Assembly (NCBI GenBank): GCA_023416995.1 | Contig: JAEZGI010000033.1 | Coordinates: 53,701-117,700 of the forward strand | From: Bacteroidota bacterium | GTDB taxonomy: Bacteria > Bacteroidota > Bacteroidia > Chitinophagales > Chitinophagaceae | DNA: 64,000 nucleotides | Direction: 5' to 3' | Part shown: in pieces, positions 1 through 9,488 of the stretch | Layout of the letters: the number at the start of each line of letters is the position of its first letter | Numbering within the stretch: the stretch's first letter is position 1 | Made by a program: the position numbers and the translations under genes | The notes under the pieces: generated by a model | Database searches by the model: none | The model's input: only the letters and a program-made list of their open reading frames with translations | What the model was told of the DNA's origin: nothing

Positions 1-276
1 GATATCATCCTTCACCCCAAGAAAAAATATTACAAATGCTGCCGCGAAAAAATATTGAAATTCGGCTGCCACCTGGAACCTCAGTGTTACCAGGCAGGCT
101 AATATAAAACCTGCAAATATGCCTAGCCCGCCCAAAGACGGAATCGGTGCCTGGTGAATTTTTCGTTCATCAGGGATATCAAATAATTTTTTTCGTTCAG
201 AAACAGTAATGATAGCAGGAATGGACAGGAGCGTGATCGTAAAAGAAATAGCTATAGTAAGTAAAACATCAAACAT
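1..276 (-). CDS. WecA/MraY-type glycosyl-1-phosphate transferase (C-terminal part outside window)
   Basis: The frame is open from an ATG at 276 to the window edge, giving the first 92 residues. Two hydrophobic segments (about 2-22 and 50-67) flank a cytoplasmic loop with D33-x-P-D-x-R-K-x-H41 followed by a PxPxxGG turn. A third hydrophobic stretch ends in GVKDDI at 87-92, the start of the paired aspartates that bind magnesium in this superfamily. Known members (WecA, TagO, MraY) move a sugar-1-phosphate from UDP-sugar to undecaprenyl phosphate at the inner membrane, starting O-antigen, capsule or peptidoglycan lipid intermediates. The loop sequence fits the WecA/TagO branch better than MraY. 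It is transcribed away from the transketolase gene. Substrate is not determinable from this fragment. Confidence 0.85.
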   Translation of the reverse strand, partial: MFDVLLTIAISFTITLLSIPAIITVSERKKLFDIPDERKIHQAPIPSLGGLGIFAGFILACLVTLRFQVAAEFQYFFAAAFVIFFLGVKDDI

Positions 277-467
277 CAGACTGCTTTTGTGGTGGTAAAA
301 TTCGCTCCGCTGTTCTACGTTTGGCCCATAGCCCTGACTTCACCGGGGTGCAAATTAATATTTGTTTCGCTAATAACCTCTTTTCCTCCGCGCCTTTATT
401 CGCATCTATAAGTAATCATATAAGTCAAAAACTTTGGGTTATTTAACGTCCAGATACAGAATTCCTT

Positions 468-475
468 TAGTTTTG
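468..475 (+). promoter_or_regulatory. Bacteroidota -7 promoter element for transketolase half
   Basis: TAGTTTTG matches the Bacteroidota -7 consensus TAnnTTTG exactly and ends 21 bases before the ATG at 497. No TTTG is present at the usual -33 distance. The predicted 5' leader is only about 15 bases. Confidence 0.5.
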
Positions 476-496
476 CGACCATATAACCGAAATAGT

Positions 497-1333
497 ATGC
501 CAGAATTAAAAGAAATCGCAAGCCAGGTAAGACGAGACATAGTAAGAATGGTTCACGGAGCAGCAAGCGGCCACCCAGGCGGCTCACTAGGATGTGCAGA
601 CTTCCTGACAGCTCTGTATTTCAAGGTAATGCACCATGATCCTAAATTTAATATGGACGCCACCAACGAGGATGTGTTTTTTCTTTCAAACGGGCATATT
701 TCCCCCGTATTTTATAGCGTCCTGGCACGTTCGGGATATTTCGACGTAAAAGAACTCGCCACATTCCGCAAACTGAATTCCCGTTTGCAGGGCCACCCGG
801 CTACCCACGAACACCTACCCGGAGTACGCGTAGCCAGCGGTTCACTGGGCCAGGGAATGAGCGTAGCCATCGGGGCCGCGCTTGCCAAAAAAATCAATGG
901 CGACAACCACATCGTTTATTCACTGCATGGCGATGGTGAACTGAACGAAGGTCAAAACTGGGAAGCAATCATGTTTGCCGCTGCCAACAAGGTTGACAAC
1001 CTGATTTCTACCATCGACTGGAATGGTCAGCAGATTGATGGACCTACCAGCAAGGTTTTAGACATGGGCGACCTGCCCGGAAAGTTTGAAGCATTCGGCT
1101 GGGAAGTGTTGCAACTGGAAGATGGCAACGATATTGATCAGGTTGTAGCTGCTCTTGAAAAAGCAAAAACATTTGTTGGAAAGGGAAAACCGATTGCCAT
1201 TATGATGCGTACCGCAATGGGAAGTGGTGTTGACTTCATGTCGGGCAGCCACGAATGGCACGGTATCGCACCAAACGATGAGCAGCTTGCCAAAGCACTT
1301 GGTCAGCTTCCTGAAACTTTAGGCGACTACTAA
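497..1333 (+). CDS. Transketolase, N-terminal (thiamine diphosphate-binding) subunit
   Basis: The product is 278 residues from the ATG at 497; an in-frame upstream ATG at 434 would add a non-conserved leader and lie upstream of the -7 element. It has GHPGGSLG at residues 25-32 and the thiamine diphosphate motif starting GDG at 145-147 and ending DWN near 176. Transketolase transfers two-carbon ketol units in the non-oxidative pentose phosphate pathway. This is only the first third of a full-length enzyme (about 660 residues). Split transketolases are known, where a separate C-terminal subunit supplies the pyrimidine-binding and C-terminal domains. Here the next gene lies three bases away on the opposite strand, so the partner is not adjacent. 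The frame is clean and the protein ends naturally, so truncation by mutation is unlikely. Confidence 0.9.
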   Translation: MPELKEIASQVRRDIVRMVHGAASGHPGGSLGCADFLTALYFKVMHHDPKFNMDATNEDVFFLSNGHISPVFYSVLARSGYFDVKELATFRKLNSRLQGHPATHEHLPGVRVASGSLGQGMSVAIGAALAKKINGDNHIVYSLHGDGELNEGQNWEAIMFAAANKVDNLISTIDWNGQQIDGPTSKVLDMGDLPGKFEAFGWEVLQLEDGNDIDQVVAALEKAKTFVGKGKPIAIMMRTAMGSGVDFMSGSHEWHGIAPNDEQLAKALGQLPETLGDY

Positions 1334-1336
1334 TTA

Positions 1337-2560
1337 TCAGCTTTTTAATTCTATGGGTTGCGCCGCAGCTTTGCGGGAAGGGATCCATGCGGCCAGACCG
1401 GAAACCAGCAATACCGTGACCAGCACCAGGATGAAGTCTGACAACTTCATGGTGACAGGATAATGGTCTATCAGGAAGGTTCCGCCCTCGATCGGAATCA
1501 GCTTGTATTTCACCTGCGCCCAACACACCAGTATGGCAATGGCAAAACCAGTAGCCGCACCAATGCCTGCCAGCAATAAACCTTCCTGGAAAAATATTCC
1601 CTGGATACGGTTCCGGGTTGCACCCATCGCTTTTAATACCTGGATGTCTTTCTGCTTTTCGAGAACCAGCATAGTCAGCGCCCCGATCATCGTAAACGCG
1701 GCTACAATCAGCATCAGGGTGAGGATGCCATATATCGCCCATTTTTCGAGATTCATCACACTGTATAAACTTTGGTTTTGTTCATACCGTGTCTGAATAA
1801 GATAATCGTTACCAAATATTTTTTGAAGAGAAGTTCTTGCGGCCTGGGTACGACCCGGATCACGGAGCGATACTTCAATGCTACCCGTTTCATTTTCTTT
1901 CATACCTGTCATACGACGCATGAAATCAATGTTCGTGATAGCGTACTTGTTATCAAGATCCTGTTGAATGAAAAAAGTGCCGGTAGTAGCAATGTTTTCT
2001 GCAGCAAAAACCTGGTAAGGGTCTATCACGTTGATGTTCACCCCACGTTTAAAAACATAAGCTGTGAGCGGGTATATCTCTCGGTCAGACTGTACCCCCA
2101 ATGCGTTTTCAATACCACTTCCCAGAACGACCCCGGGATCGTCAGCATCACCCAGTTCAAAACTGCCACGAATCAATTTAGAAGCAACGCCGGTAACAAC
2201 ACTGTAGGAATTGTCAACACCTTTTAAATAAAGCGGAATCTGGATATCCCCGTTTTGGATAAGACATTTTTCTTCGACCGTAAGCGTGAAATTTGCTACA
2301 TCAGTATTTGCGCGCAAACGCGCGAGCTGACCCGCAGAATAAGTCATCACCTTTCCATTAGCGGGCGAAATTTTAAGGTCAGTATAAAAAGTGGAATAGA
2401 GCGATTTTACCAACCCTTCAAAGCCATTGAACACGCTCAGTACAATGATAAAAGCTGCAGTAATAACTACAATCGCTAAAGCACTTACCCATGCAATAAT
2501 GTTGATAGCATTGGTAGATTTTTTTGCTTTAAAGTAACGCCAGGCAAACAATAGGTTCAT
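1337..2560 (-). CDS. LolC/LolE-type ABC transporter permease
   Basis: The 407-residue protein has one N-terminal transmembrane helix (about 19-43), a large periplasmic domain (about 45-275) and three C-terminal helices (about 277-300, 325-350, 375-397). This is the MacB/FtsX topology of lipoprotein-releasing permeases. The segment VLEKQKDIQVLKAMGAT after the second helix is the typical coupling-helix region that contacts the ATPase. LolCE with LolD extracts lipoproteins from the inner membrane for transfer to LolA. No ATPase gene lies beside it, so LolD must be encoded elsewhere. It lies 21 bases downstream of rbfA and is probably co-transcribed. Assignment to the family is firm; the lipoprotein-release role is inferred. 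Confidence 0.85.
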   Translation of the reverse strand: MNLLFAWRYFKAKKSTNAINIIAWVSALAIVVITAAFIIVLSVFNGFEGLVKSLYSTFYTDLKISPANGKVMTYSAGQLARLRANTDVANFTLTVEEKCLIQNGDIQIPLYLKGVDNSYSVVTGVASKLIRGSFELGDADDPGVVLGSGIENALGVQSDREIYPLTAYVFKRGVNINVIDPYQVFAAENIATTGTFFIQQDLDNKYAITNIDFMRRMTGMKENETGSIEVSLRDPGRTQAARTSLQKIFGNDYLIQTRYEQNQSLYSVMNLEKWAIYGILTLMLIVAAFTMIGALTMLVLEKQKDIQVLKAMGATRNRIQGIFFQEGLLLAGIGAATGFAIAILVCWAQVKYKLIPIEGGTFLIDHYPVTMKLSDFILVLVTVLLVSGLAAWIPSRKAAAQPIELKS

Positions 2561-2581
2561 GACATGTGATTAAACAGCGGC

Positions 2582-2944
2582 CTATTCCCCATCTTTCTTT
2601 TTGATACTGTTCAACAGCTCTTCCATTCTAAATGCATGATCCAGGGTATCATCATGATAAAACTGAAGCACCGGCATACGGCGCAATTGTTTTGAAACCT
2701 TTGCAGTGAGTTCCTTTTTTATTTCCCAACTACGTTCATTAAATTTTTGCATTACCGCTTTCACATCATTCACCTTGAACAAGCTAAGATATATGCGTGC
2801 CTCCAGCAGATCGGGCGTTACTTTCACAGTGGATATTGAAACCATACCACCATCAATCATCGTTAAGCCGAGCCTCTGAAATATCCCGTTCAATTCTTCG
2901 TTTAACAAGCCGGCAACTTGTTTTTGTCGTTTTCCTTCTTGCAT
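2582..2944 (-). CDS. rbfA: Ribosome-binding factor A
   Basis: The 120-residue protein matches RbfA, a KH-fold factor that binds immature 30S subunits and helps 16S rRNA maturation, notably in the cold. The order seen is an N-terminal helix with VAGLLNEELNGIFQ, then VSISTVKVTPDLLEARIYLSLF (the central beta-strand region), and the C-terminal QLRRMPVLQFYHDDTLDHAFRMEELL that closes the family fold. Length is normal. It starts 65 bases from a divergently transcribed ABC exporter and is followed by the permease gene. Confidence 0.95.
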   Translation of the reverse strand: MQEGKRQKQVAGLLNEELNGIFQRLGLTMIDGGMVSISTVKVTPDLLEARIYLSLFKVNDVKAVMQKFNERSWEIKKELTAKVSKQLRRMPVLQFYHDDTLDHAFRMEELLNSIKKKDGE

Positions 2945-3009
2945 TACATTAACTTATTAATCCTTGTAAAAGTACTTACTTTGCACGGTTTACTAACCAT
3001 TTTAACCGG

Positions 3010-4827
3010 ATGAAAAGATTTTCGATTATTCTTAAGTACCTGGCAGATCAAAAAAGTAATATTGTTTGGTACACGGTTTTTATACTTCTCTCTATCATCT
3101 TTTCACTGATTTCTTTTGCAATGCTTGCGCCGTTTTTGCAAATGCTTTTTGCCGGCACCGAAAAAGTAGTACCAAGACCGGAAGACACACTCTCAACAGC
3201 CAATTTCACTGACTATATCGATTATTATCTTTTCACCTGGATGCAGCAATATGGCAAATCGTATGCGCTTGCCGCGGTTTGTATTATCGTGGTAGCCTCC
3301 ACCTTTATTAAAAACCTGTTTTTTTACCTTTCGCAGCGGGTATTGGCACCAATTCGCAACCATGTGATGACGGAACTGCGGGCCAACCTTTATAGTAAAA
3401 TACTTAAACTGCCCATCGGCTACTTTACGGATCAACGTAAAGGTGATATCATCAGCCGTATGAGTAATGATATCAATGAAATTGAATGGAGTATCGTCGG
3501 AACACTTGAAGGTCTTATTCGCGAACCCCTCACCATAATTATTATACTCACCACGCTGATTTTGCTTAGTCCCACCCTGTCGCTGTTCCTGGTGGTATTA
3601 TTGCCTTTAACAGGTTTTGTAATAGGCCGGCTGAGCCGATCACTAAAGAAAGACAGTGGCCATGCACAACAAGAACTGGGCAACCTGCTTTCAGTAGTTG
3701 ATGAGACACTCGGTGGACTACGTGTTATCAAAGCTTTTAACGCGGAACCCAAAATCGGGCGCAAATTTTACGGGATCAATAATTTCCTGAATGATCTGAG
3801 AAACAGGATTGCATTCCGGCGCGACATGGCCTCTCCCCTGTCAGAAACGCTGGGTGTTTTGGTTCTGTCCTGCATTTTGTGGTTCGGAGGAAACCTGGTG
3901 CTAAACAACCAGGTGATGAAACCAACAGATTTCATCACGTACATCGTGCTTTTTACACAGATAATAAGCCCGGCCAAGGCTTTGTCTACCGCATTTTATA
4001 ATGCTCAGAAAGGTAGCGCAGCTATTAAACGTATCGAAGATGTTCTGCAGGCACCGGTGGTTGTTGAGGAACCGGCTAATCCCCTTCTTCTCACTGATTT
4101 CAACAGCCGGATCGAGTTTAAAAATGTGGGATTCCGATATGATGATATTGTAATTCTGGACAATATCAACCTCGTAATTGAGAAAGGCAAAACGGTAGCT
4201 CTCGTTGGGTCCTCAGGTGCAGGTAAATCAACACTTGCCGATCTGATACCAAGATTTCACGATGTAACCAGCGGAGAAATCCTGGTGGATGGAGTAAATA
4301 TTAAGGAATATTCATTACAATCTTTGCGCGACCAGATGGGCATTGTGACGCAGGAACCGATATTGTTCAATGATACCATTGCGAACAACATTGCTCTTGG
4401 CATTCCATCGGCAGTAGCTCAGGATATCGAGGCCGCAGCAAAAGTGGCAAATGCTCACAATTTCATCATGAATAAGGATGAGCAGTATGAAACCAATATA
4501 GGCGATCGTGGAGGTAAGCTAAGTGGAGGAGAACGCCAGCGGGTGACCATAGCCCGGGCCGTACTTAAAAACCCGCCGATTCTTATCCTGGATGAAGCAA
4601 CATCATCGCTTGATACTGAAAGTGAAAGATTGGTGCAGGACGCCATCAACAAAATGATGCAGAATCGTACGAGTATCGTGATTGCCCACCGCCTGAGCAC
4701 GATCCGTCATGCCGACGAAATAATTGTGCTGCAAAAAGGCCGGATCGTTGAACGTGGCACTCACGACCAGCTGCTGAAAAACGATGGCTTCTACAGGAAA
4801 CTGGTTGAAATGCAGGAAGTACGCTAA
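3010..4827 (+). CDS. MsbA-like ABC exporter (fused transmembrane and ATPase domains)
   Basis: This 605-residue half-transporter has an N-terminal six-helix exporter domain (about 1-330) and a C-terminal nucleotide-binding domain (about 360-600). The ATPase shows Walker A VGSSGAGKST near 400, the signature LSGGERQR near 505, Walker B ILILDEATSSLD near 525 and the H-loop AHRLSTIRHADEI near 558. Members of the MsbA/multidrug exporter group work as homodimers and flip lipid A-core or drugs across the inner membrane. The extended extracytoplasmic loop after helix 1 (about 45-75) is common in Bacteroidota members. The near-consensus -7 element TACTTTG (one spacer base short) lies at 2977-2983. The substrate is uncertain; lipid A core export is the most likely role. 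Confidence 0.88.
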   Translation: MKRFSIILKYLADQKSNIVWYTVFILLSIIFSLISFAMLAPFLQMLFAGTEKVVPRPEDTLSTANFTDYIDYYLFTWMQQYGKSYALAAVCIIVVASTFIKNLFFYLSQRVLAPIRNHVMTELRANLYSKILKLPIGYFTDQRKGDIISRMSNDINEIEWSIVGTLEGLIREPLTIIIILTTLILLSPTLSLFLVVLLPLTGFVIGRLSRSLKKDSGHAQQELGNLLSVVDETLGGLRVIKAFNAEPKIGRKFYGINNFLNDLRNRIAFRRDMASPLSETLGVLVLSCILWFGGNLVLNNQVMKPTDFITYIVLFTQIISPAKALSTAFYNAQKGSAAIKRIEDVLQAPVVVEEPANPLLLTDFNSRIEFKNVGFRYDDIVILDNINLVIEKGKTVALVGSSGAGKSTLADLIPRFHDVTSGEILVDGVNIKEYSLQSLRDQMGIVTQEPILFNDTIANNIALGIPSAVAQDIEAAAKVANAHNFIMNKDEQYETNIGDRGGKLSGGERQRVTIARAVLKNPPILILDEATSSLDTESERLVQDAINKMMQNRTSIVIAHRLSTIRHADEIIVLQKGRIVERGTHDQLLKNDGFYRKLVEMQEVR

Positions 4828-4862
4828 CCGCAATCAAAAAATCCGCTTCAACAAACTGCATT

Positions 4863-4888
4863 AAAAAACCCGGTCTGCGAAGACCGGG
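4863..4888 (-). terminator. Rho-independent terminator of ileS/dksA-like operon
   Basis: A perfect 8-bp GC-rich stem (4869-4876 with 4881-4888) has a GCGA tetraloop and is followed on the minus strand by six T residues. It lies 30 bases past the stop codon of the DksA-like gene. Confidence 0.85.
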
Positions 4889-4917
4889 CCGTATAGTTTG
4901 AGCGTAAAAAACTTCTT

Positions 4918-5760
4918 TTATTTATTCATCATCTGTTTCGCTTCAATGCTAAGTGTAGCATGAGGAACAGCACGAAGTCTTGCTTTGTCGATCAACTTAC
5001 CAGTAACCCGGCAAATACCATAGGTTTTGTTTTCAATACGCATCATCGCCTTTTCCAGGTGATCGGTATAATTGATTTGGCGACTTGCCATCTGGGCAAG
5101 TTGTTCTCTTTCCATACTCATACTTCCGTCTTCCATAGTAAGATAACGGTTGTCGGTATCATCACCACCCATTTCATCCTTACGGGTAATCAGACCCTGC
5201 AGGTACGAAAGTTCTTTTTTAGCCTGGTCGAGTTTTTTCTGAATCAATTCGCGGAACTCCTGTAATTCAGCATCGCTGTATCGCATGGTCGGTCCGGCAT
5301 TAGTATTTTCAGGCTGATCAAGTACTGATTTGGTAAATTCAGGTTCGTATTTCCTTGAAGTGGTTGTGTTAATCTTCGGGATTTCGATTTTGGCCGGTTT
5401 TGGTGCTGCTGTTTTTTTAGCAGGTGCGGGGGTCGGCGCCGGAGTCGGCGTTTCAACCTTCTTGCTTTCCGCTTTCTTAGATTCGGTCTTTTTTGCTTCC
5501 GTTTTTTTATCCGCCGCTGGGCTACTTGTCGATTTCTTCACTTCTACTTTTTTAATTGTTTTGGCTGCCACAATAGGCTTGGCCGGTGCAGATTTTTTTG
5601 GAGCTGGTTTCGCCGCCTTTTTAGCCGGAGCCGGTTTGGCCTTGGCCGCTGGTTTGGCAGCTTTCGCAGGTGCCTTTGCTGCCGGCTTTTTGGCCGGAGC
5701 CGATTTTTTCACTGGTGTTGTTTTCTTAGCAGACTTAGCTGCTTTTTTGTTGATTGCCAT
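4918..5760 (-). CDS. TraR/DksA-family protein with a long histone H1-like Lys/Ala/Pro tail
   Basis: The 280-residue product starts at the ATG at 5760, four bases after the ileS stop; the longer frame starting at 5784 would overlap ileS. Residues 1-135 are a low-complexity tail of AKK, APAKK and KPA repeats like those of histone H1 or mycobacterial HU tails. Residues 150-280 form a DksA-type domain: a long coiled coil followed by the segment YGICRVTGKLIDKARLRAVP. Canonical DksA has four zinc cysteines; here only C250 remains, the others being replaced by Thr, His and Ser, so zinc is probably not bound. DksA-type proteins insert a coiled coil into the RNA polymerase secondary channel. The basic tail suggests additional DNA or RNA binding. 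Role is inferred. Confidence 0.8.
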   Translation of the reverse strand: MAINKKAAKSAKKTTPVKKSAPAKKPAAKAPAKAAKPAAKAKPAPAKKAAKPAPKKSAPAKPIVAAKTIKKVEVKKSTSSPAADKKTEAKKTESKKAESKKVETPTPAPTPAPAKKTAAPKPAKIEIPKINTTTSRKYEPEFTKSVLDQPENTNAGPTMRYSDAELQEFRELIQKKLDQAKKELSYLQGLITRKDEMGGDDTDNRYLTMEDGSMSMEREQLAQMASRQINYTDHLEKAMMRIENKTYGICRVTGKLIDKARLRAVPHATLSIEAKQMMNK

Positions 5761-5764
5761 ACTG

Positions 5765-8700
5765 TTAGGCTTTTTTTGTAACAAACACTTTTAATGAAAG
5801 ATCATTTACTTCAATTTGGGTGCCATTTGGTAAATCCGGCACCACTTCCAATTTATCTGCTAAAATTTCCGCGCAAATATAATCATTAAATCTGGCCAGC
5901 GTCCCGTTTAGTGCCTCATGGCTGGTTACTTTAACAATTATCCTGTCGGTCAATTCAAAGTTACTATCCTTCCGTATCTTCTGGATGCGGTTCACGAGTT
6001 CTCTGGCGTTTCCTTCACTCAGCAATTCATCGGTAACGGTAACATCCAGGGCAACCGTGAGCAGATCCTTGGTCGCCACGATCCAGCCGGGAATGTCTTC
6101 GCTGGATATATCAACTTCCTGAATATGTAATATTAAGTGTTCGTTATCAATTAACAATGGATAGGTTCCATCTTTTTCTAATTGCGCAATCTGCTCTTGA
6201 GTGAAGCTTCCCAGGGCTGCCGATACGGCTTTCATCTTCGGCCCCAGCTTCTTACCCAATGCTACGAAGTTCGGACGGATCTTTTTCTTGATAAAACCCT
6301 CGTCTCCACTGATATACTGTATTTCCTTAACGTTTACTTCGCTCTTAACCAGTTCTTCAATCCTTGCAATCTGCTCCTGCATTTTCGGATTCAATACCGG
6401 TATCAGCACTTTTTGCAGGGGCTGACGGACCCGGATGTTTACCTTCTTACGGAGCGACAAAACCAGGGAAGATATGTCTTGTGCCAATTGCATGCGTTCC
6501 TCGAGCGATAAATCGATCTTTGATTCATCTGCTACAGGGAAATCCGCATGGTGCACCGACTCAATGCCATACTGCCCGGTAACTGCATCCAGATTCCGGA
6601 ATAACTTATCACTGAAAAATGGTGAAATGGGTGCCATCAAACGAACTACGGTTTCAAGACACTCGTACAGGGTTTGATACGCACAGATCTTATCGAATTC
6701 ATACTCGCCCTTCCAGAACCGGCGGCGGCACAAACGGACATACCAGTTACTTAACTGTTCGTCAACAAACTCTTCAATGGCGCGACCTGCCTGGGTGGGT
6801 TCGTAATCATCCATCGAAAGACCGACTTTTTTCACCAGCGAATGCAAAGCTGACAAGATCCACTGATCAATTTCAGGACGTTCATTTACAGGTACGGGCT
6901 TTTCGTTGAAGGCAAATCCATCCACATTGGCATAAAGCGCGAAGAACTGGTACGTATTATATAATGTGCCAAAAAACTTACGTTGAACCTCCTTGATTCC
7001 ATCAAGGTCAAATTTCATATTCTCCCATGGAGAAGCATTTGTGATCAGGTACCAACGGGTGGCATCAGCGCCAAACTTTTCAATGGTATTGAAAGGGTCC
7101 ACTACGTTACCCAATCTTTTACTCATTTTGTTACCACTCTTATCAAGCACCAACCCATTTGATACACAGGTTTTATAGGCAACTGAATCGAACAACAATG
7201 AAGAGATAGCATGCAGGGTATAAAACCACCCCCGGGTCTGATCTACACCTTCCGCAATGAAGTCGGCAGGATAGTTTGTGCCAAACGGCGCCTTGAACGG
7301 TTTTGGATCGCCGGCTTTCAGTTTTTCGTAATCCAGTCCCCACTGTGCATAAGGCATTGCACCGCTGTCGAACCAAACGTCAATCAGATCAGGAACACGG
7401 CGCATGGGTTGTCCGGAATCACTTATCAATACAATCTTATCTACAAAAGGCTTGTGCAGATCAATGGAACTTTCCGCGTTGCGTACTTCCGGAGAGTTCA
7501 GTTCACCAGCCTTTGCAATATCTTCCTTCAGTTGCTGCAGTGTCCCTATACACTTGATTTCGCTACCATCTTCGGTTTTCCAGATCGGTAGTGGCGTACC
7601 CCAGTAACGACTGCGGCTCAGGTTCCAGTCAACCATGTTTTCGAGCCAGTTCCCAAATCTTCCTTCACCGGTTGACCGGGGCTTCCAGTTGATGGTATTA
7701 TTGAGAGCCACCATCCTGTCGCGGGCAGCAGTAGTTTTAATAAACCAGGCATCTAAGGGATAATACAATACCGGTTTATCGGTGCGCCAGCAATGTGGAT
7801 AGTTGTGTTCGTACTTCTCCACCTTAAACGCCCTGTTTTCTTTTTTGAGCTTTACCGAGATGTCGACGTTTACGTCAACATAGTCGGACGCATCTTTGTA
7901 ATTTTTTACATACCGGTTGCTGAACTCGCCGAGGCCGTCTACAAACTTTCCCTGTTTGTCGACCATCGTTAACATACCGATATCGTATTTCTTTCCAACT
8001 TTATAGTCATCCGCACCAAAAGCGGGTGCTGTATGTACTATACCAGTACCGTCTTCAGTAGTTACAAAATCTCCGAGCAAAACCCTGAACGGATCACCAC
8101 CCGCATTTGCAGGACTGTTTGCTTCGTAGGGAAGCAGTTGTTCATACCTGCAGTTCTCCAGATCGGAGCCTGGAAAGCTTCCTAATATTTTCCATGGAAT
8201 GAGTTTATCGCCTTCTTTATATGCGGCAAAGTCACCGTTTTCCCCTTCGGCTTTGAAATATTTTGATACCAATGATTTCGCCAGGACCACATTTACAGGA
8301 ACTCCCGTATAGGGGTTGAAGCTTTTCACCAGCACGTATTCGATCTTTGGACCCACAGTAAGACCCAGGTTTGAAGGAAGGGTCCATGGTGTTGTTGTCC
8401 AGGCGAGGAAAAAGATTTCGCGGTTATTGTCTTCCAGCAGGTTAAACAAAAAACCAGGAGCGGCACTCTCATTCACCTTAAACATGGCGACCACACTGGT
8501 ATCTTTCACCATTTTATAGGTGCCGGGCTGATTCAGTTCGTGCGAGCTAAGACCGGTACCGGCCGCCGGCGAATATGGCTGAATACTTACGCTCTGGTAA
8601 AGGAGACCTTTTGTATAAAGCTGGCTAAGCAGCCACCACAATGTTTCGATGTATTCGTTTTCAAAAGTGATATACGGATCCTGCAGGTTAACCCAATAAC

Positions 8701-9121
8701 CCATTTTACGGGTGAGATCATCCCATTTGTCTTTGTACCGCATAACGGCTTCGCGACATTTCTGGTTGTAAGCCTCAACGGTGATTTTCTTTCCGATGTC
8801 TTCCTTAGTGATGCCAAGTTCTTTTTCAACCCCGAGTTCAATGGGTAGCCCATGGGTGTCCCAGCCGGCCTTACGGCTTACCTTGTAGCCTTTCATTGTC
8901 TTGTACCGGCAAACCAGGTCCTTCAGGGTACGGCTGATAACATGGTGAATGCCCGGCATCCCGTTTGCGCTCGGGGGGCCTTCATAAAAAACAAATGACG
9001 GAGCGCCATCGCGGATTGAGATGCTTTTTTGAAATGCATCAGAAGTTTCCCAGTCTGCCAGCACTTCCTGCTCTATCGCAGGTAAATTAAGTTGCGAAAA
9101 CTCGCGGTATTTTTCGGCCAT
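5765..9121 (-). CDS. ileS: Isoleucyl-tRNA synthetase
   Basis: The 1118-residue enzyme starts at the ATG at 9121 (MAEKYREFSQ); the upstream ATG at 9160 sits inside the promoter element. It is a class I synthetase that charges tRNA-Ile. The ATP-binding HIGH motif appears as GIHH at residues 57-60, as in other Bacteroidota enzymes, and the second motif is KMSKR near residue 667. An editing (CP1) domain lies between, with TTPWTLPSN and GTGIVHTAPAFG. The C-terminal anticodon-binding region carries WYVRLCRRRFW. Length fits the long, eukaryote-like IleS branch, which is often mupirocin-insensitive. A CAAAGTTA -7 element lies 36 bases upstream. The DksA-like gene follows in the same operon. Confidence 0.97.
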   Translation of the reverse strand: MAEKYREFSQLNLPAIEQEVLADWETSDAFQKSISIRDGAPSFVFYEGPPSANGMPGIHHVISRTLKDLVCRYKTMKGYKVSRKAGWDTHGLPIELGVEKELGITKEDIGKKITVEAYNQKCREAVMRYKDKWDDLTRKMGYWVNLQDPYITFENEYIETLWWLLSQLYTKGLLYQSVSIQPYSPAAGTGLSSHELNQPGTYKMVKDTSVVAMFKVNESAAPGFLFNLLEDNNREIFFLAWTTTPWTLPSNLGLTVGPKIEYVLVKSFNPYTGVPVNVVLAKSLVSKYFKAEGENGDFAAYKEGDKLIPWKILGSFPGSDLENCRYEQLLPYEANSPANAGGDPFRVLLGDFVTTEDGTGIVHTAPAFGADDYKVGKKYDIGMLTMVDKQGKFVDGLGEFSNRYVKNYKDASDYVDVNVDISVKLKKENRAFKVEKYEHNYPHCWRTDKPVLYYPLDAWFIKTTAARDRMVALNNTINWKPRSTGEGRFGNWLENMVDWNLSRSRYWGTPLPIWKTEDGSEIKCIGTLQQLKEDIAKAGELNSPEVRNAESSIDLHKPFVDKIVLISDSGQPMRRVPDLIDVWFDSGAMPYAQWGLDYEKLKAGDPKPFKAPFGTNYPADFIAEGVDQTRGWFYTLHAISSLLFDSVAYKTCVSNGLVLDKSGNKMSKRLGNVVDPFNTIEKFGADATRWYLITNASPWENMKFDLDGIKEVQRKFFGTLYNTYQFFALYANVDGFAFNEKPVPVNERPEIDQWILSALHSLVKKVGLSMDDYEPTQAGRAIEEFVDEQLSNWYVRLCRRRFWKGEYEFDKICAYQTLYECLETVVRLMAPISPFFSDKLFRNLDAVTGQYGIESVHHADFPVADESKIDLSLEERMQLAQDISSLVLSLRKKVNIRVRQPLQKVLIPVLNPKMQEQIARIEELVKSEVNVKEIQYISGDEGFIKKKIRPNFVALGKKLGPKMKAVSAALGSFTQEQIAQLEKDGTYPLLIDNEHLILHIQEVDISSEDIPGWIVATKDLLTVALDVTVTDELLSEGNARELVNRIQKIRKDSNFELTDRIIVKVTSHEALNGTLARFNDYICAEILADKLEVVPDLPNGTQIEVNDLSLKVFVTKKA

Positions 9122-9157
9122 ATAAAAAGTCCTCGTATGTAAGCTTGTAAAAGTGTG

Positions 9158-9165
9158 CAAAGTTA
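9158..9165 (-). promoter_or_regulatory. -7 promoter element of ileS
   Basis: CAAAGTTA on the plus strand reads TAACTTTG on the minus strand, an exact match to TAnnTTTG, 36 bases before the ileS start codon. Confidence 0.5.
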
Positions 9166-9488
9166 CTTAAATAGCGGCAAAGCCATACGGCTTCAAAACC
9201 ACCTTTAAAAAGCTTTTTTAATAGATCCGGATTTTTGGCAAGGTATTAGTAATATAACAGGCAGTTCTTAGAAACACCTGTTCACAAATCGCAGCCGGAT
9301 TCACGCATACATGGGTACACTTATCTTTTTGACAAGTTTCTATTTAGGCAGTTCCAAAGTGAAAAAAATAGTTGAAGTTTAGGCTTACTTTTTAGAAGGC
9401 ATTTCACTTTTGGCATAGTTTGTGGAAAGAATAATTACATTGTTATTACCAATCTATAGCAATAAAGCTATTTGATATAAATCATCGC

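Noticed and set aside
5330..5794. 154-residue hydrophobic open frame on the plus strand opposite the DksA-like gene
   Set aside because: It is the antisense of the Lys/Ala repeat DNA, which necessarily encodes Leu, Phe, Ala and Gly; no independent signals support it.
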